Source: Candidatus Aminicenantota bacterium (GTDB taxonomy: Bacteria; Acidobacteriota; Aminicenantia; S016-38). Taken from it: a DNA stretch of 5,975 nt. Shown here piece after piece: positions 4,831 through 5,975 of this stretch. The notes beneath the pieces are model-generated. The model ran no database searches, was not told where the DNA came from, and worked only from the letters and a program-made list of their open reading frames with translations. Each line of letters opens with the position of its first letter. Position 1 is the stretch's first letter. The stretch spans positions 1-5,975 of the forward strand of contig JAGHBF010000163.1 of assembly GCA_021161165.1 (NCBI GenBank), in the 5' to 3' direction. Both the position numbers and the translations under genes were made by a program.

Positions 4831-5975
4831 AGGACAAAAGAATTTTACCTGAAACACATCAACTCTGGCAACAGGTAAAGGATTATTTACTTGAGCGGAT
4901 GAAGGAGCTTGTGGAAGCCATTATTGAAGCAGAAAGGACGCATTACATTGAAAGTCAGGGAGGGAGAAGAAACGGATACTGGAGCCGTAGCCTTGAGAGT
5001 CATCTGGGAAAGATAGAGGGTTTAAAAATTGGCAGGGTTAGAGAGGGTGGGTTTTATCCTCAGATTTTGCGTCCCTATGCACGAAGAGCAATTGAACTTG
5101 ATGAGCTAATAATATCGCTGTATGAGTCAGGAATATCTACCAGGAAGATATCATCTTTATTGAGACGTTTCTATGGGGCCAGTGTTTCTGCATCGGTTAT
5201 ATCGAAGATTACAGAGCGCGTAAGCGAAAAGCTGCAGCAGTGGAGGAGACGTCCCTTACCTTCTAAGATGAGAGTGTTATATATAGATGCTGGATTTTTC
5301 CATATAAGAAGGGATACGGTAGAGAGGGAGGCAGTTTATTTTGTTTTAGGTGTGGACGAAGAGGGAAGGCGTCAGATAGTGGATTTTGCGTTGGCCCCTG
5401 TTGAGGCAGCTACGCTGTGGAAGGAAATTCTTGAGGGGCTGCAAGCGAGAGGTTTAAAAAGGGTAGAATTTGTGGTGGCGGATGGTCTTTCTGGACTGCG
5501 GGAAGCTGTAGCAGAGGTATTTCCAGAAGCTCGGTTTCAGCTTTGCTGGTTGCATAAGGTAAAAAATCTTTTGCTTAAGGTACGAAAAAGAGACAGAGCC
5601 TCGCTGGCTTATGATTTAAAGCTTATATACAAAGCAGAAGGTATTCAAGCAGCAAAAGAGGCTTTTAGCCTTTTTAAACTGCTGTGGTCTGGTAAGTATC
5701 CAGGGGTAGTTAAGTCTCTGGAAAAAGATATCGATGTGCTTTTGCAGTTTATGAAAGCACCTCCTCAGGTATGGGATAAGCTTTATACAACGAATATGCT
5801 TGAGCGAACTATAAAGGAAATAAAAAGGAGAACGAAAGCTATAGAATCATTCCCTACGCCTGAGTCATTAGAAAAACTGGTATATCTGCTGGTTCGTGAG
5901 CTAAACGAAAGATGGAAGAAACGCAGAATAAAAGGTTTTTCTTACTGGTTTATGCAAGAGGAGAGAAAAAATGAA
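4816..5975 (+). CDS. IS256-family (mutator-type) transposase, frameshifted near its start and cut at its 3' end
   Basis: The protein cuts and moves the element using an RNase H-like DDE core. Counting from the in-frame ATG at 4899, the triad is D130 (LYIDAGFF), D195 (VVADGLSGL) and E302 (NMLERTIKEIKRR). The family's C-x-x-H appears as QLCWLHKVKN (C216, H219), and ISTRKISSLL and WRRRPLP are in their usual places. The frame is open to the window edge, giving 359 residues from that ATG. Family-like sequence (LWQQVKDYLLERMKEL) begins before it, so the natural start should be ATG 4816, which has a strong ribosome binding site. That ATG is one base out of frame: read directly it stops after 20 codons. 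One extra A in the A7 run (4819-4825), or a -1 slip there, joins the frames to give about 387 or more residues, the family's normal size. The end should lie just past 5975. It is either frameshift-regulated or a recent pseudogene. Confidence 0.88.

Larger units (their letters stand above)
4701..5975 (+). mobile_element. IS256-family insertion sequence, left part (right end outside window)
   Basis: The element is recognised from its transposase. Its left boundary is estimated at about 4701, where GGGTGGTGTATAAAATTT begins; this AT-rich, G-started sequence about 115 bp before the transposase resembles IS256-family ends. The right inverted repeat and the target duplication (usually 8-9 bp in this family) would lie past 5975, so the boundary cannot be confirmed here. 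Confidence 0.75.

Overview
The window is AT-rich bacterial DNA. It has compact, strongly Shine-Dalgarno-led genes and Lys/Glu-rich proteins, and it carries a piece of a type I CRISPR-Cas locus. This composition suggests a thermophilic bacterium. The gene style would fit lineages such as Thermodesulfobacteriota or Aquificota, but that placement is inference; nothing here fixes the taxon. All chromosomal genes lie on the minus strand. A plus-strand IS256-family transposase occupies the right end.

Reading in the direction of minus-strand transcription (high to low coordinates), the first unit is a self-contained two-gene operon. It has an excellent sigma70-type promoter (TTGACA, 17-bp spacer, TACAAT; 4513-4485) with a 15-bp palindrome over the -10 box. 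It encodes a small protein with two membrane segments (4460-4029), then a secreted or periplasmic protein of unknown function whose start is translationally coupled (ATGA overlap). It ends in a GC-rich hairpin terminator with a UUCG loop (3151-3132).

Next comes a two-gene defence-like unit (3108-1091). The first gene is a 531-residue protein that looks like a DNA N6-adenine methyltransferase core that has lost its catalytic motifs, fused to one HsdS-type target recognition domain and a C-terminal coiled coil. The second is a small GxxExxY-family PD-(D/E)XK nuclease-fold protein whose ribosome binding site overlaps the first gene's stop codon. This pairing, beside a CRISPR operon, is the most interesting content of the window.

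After a 72-bp spacer with a possible weak promoter come cas6 (TTG start), which makes crRNA, and the first 61 codons of a Cas8b/Cst1-like Cascade subunit overlapping it by 25 bp. The rest of the cas operon, and any CRISPR array, lie outside the window past position 1.

The right end (about 4701-5975) is the 5' part of an IS256-family insertion sequence. It has a probable left terminal sequence, a strong internal hairpin, and a transposase with the DDE residues and the CxxH motif. The only well-placed start codon (ATG 4816) is one base out of frame with the rest of the gene, across a run of seven A residues, and its ribosome binding site can pair with the first codons. The transposase is therefore either frameshift-controlled or damaged.
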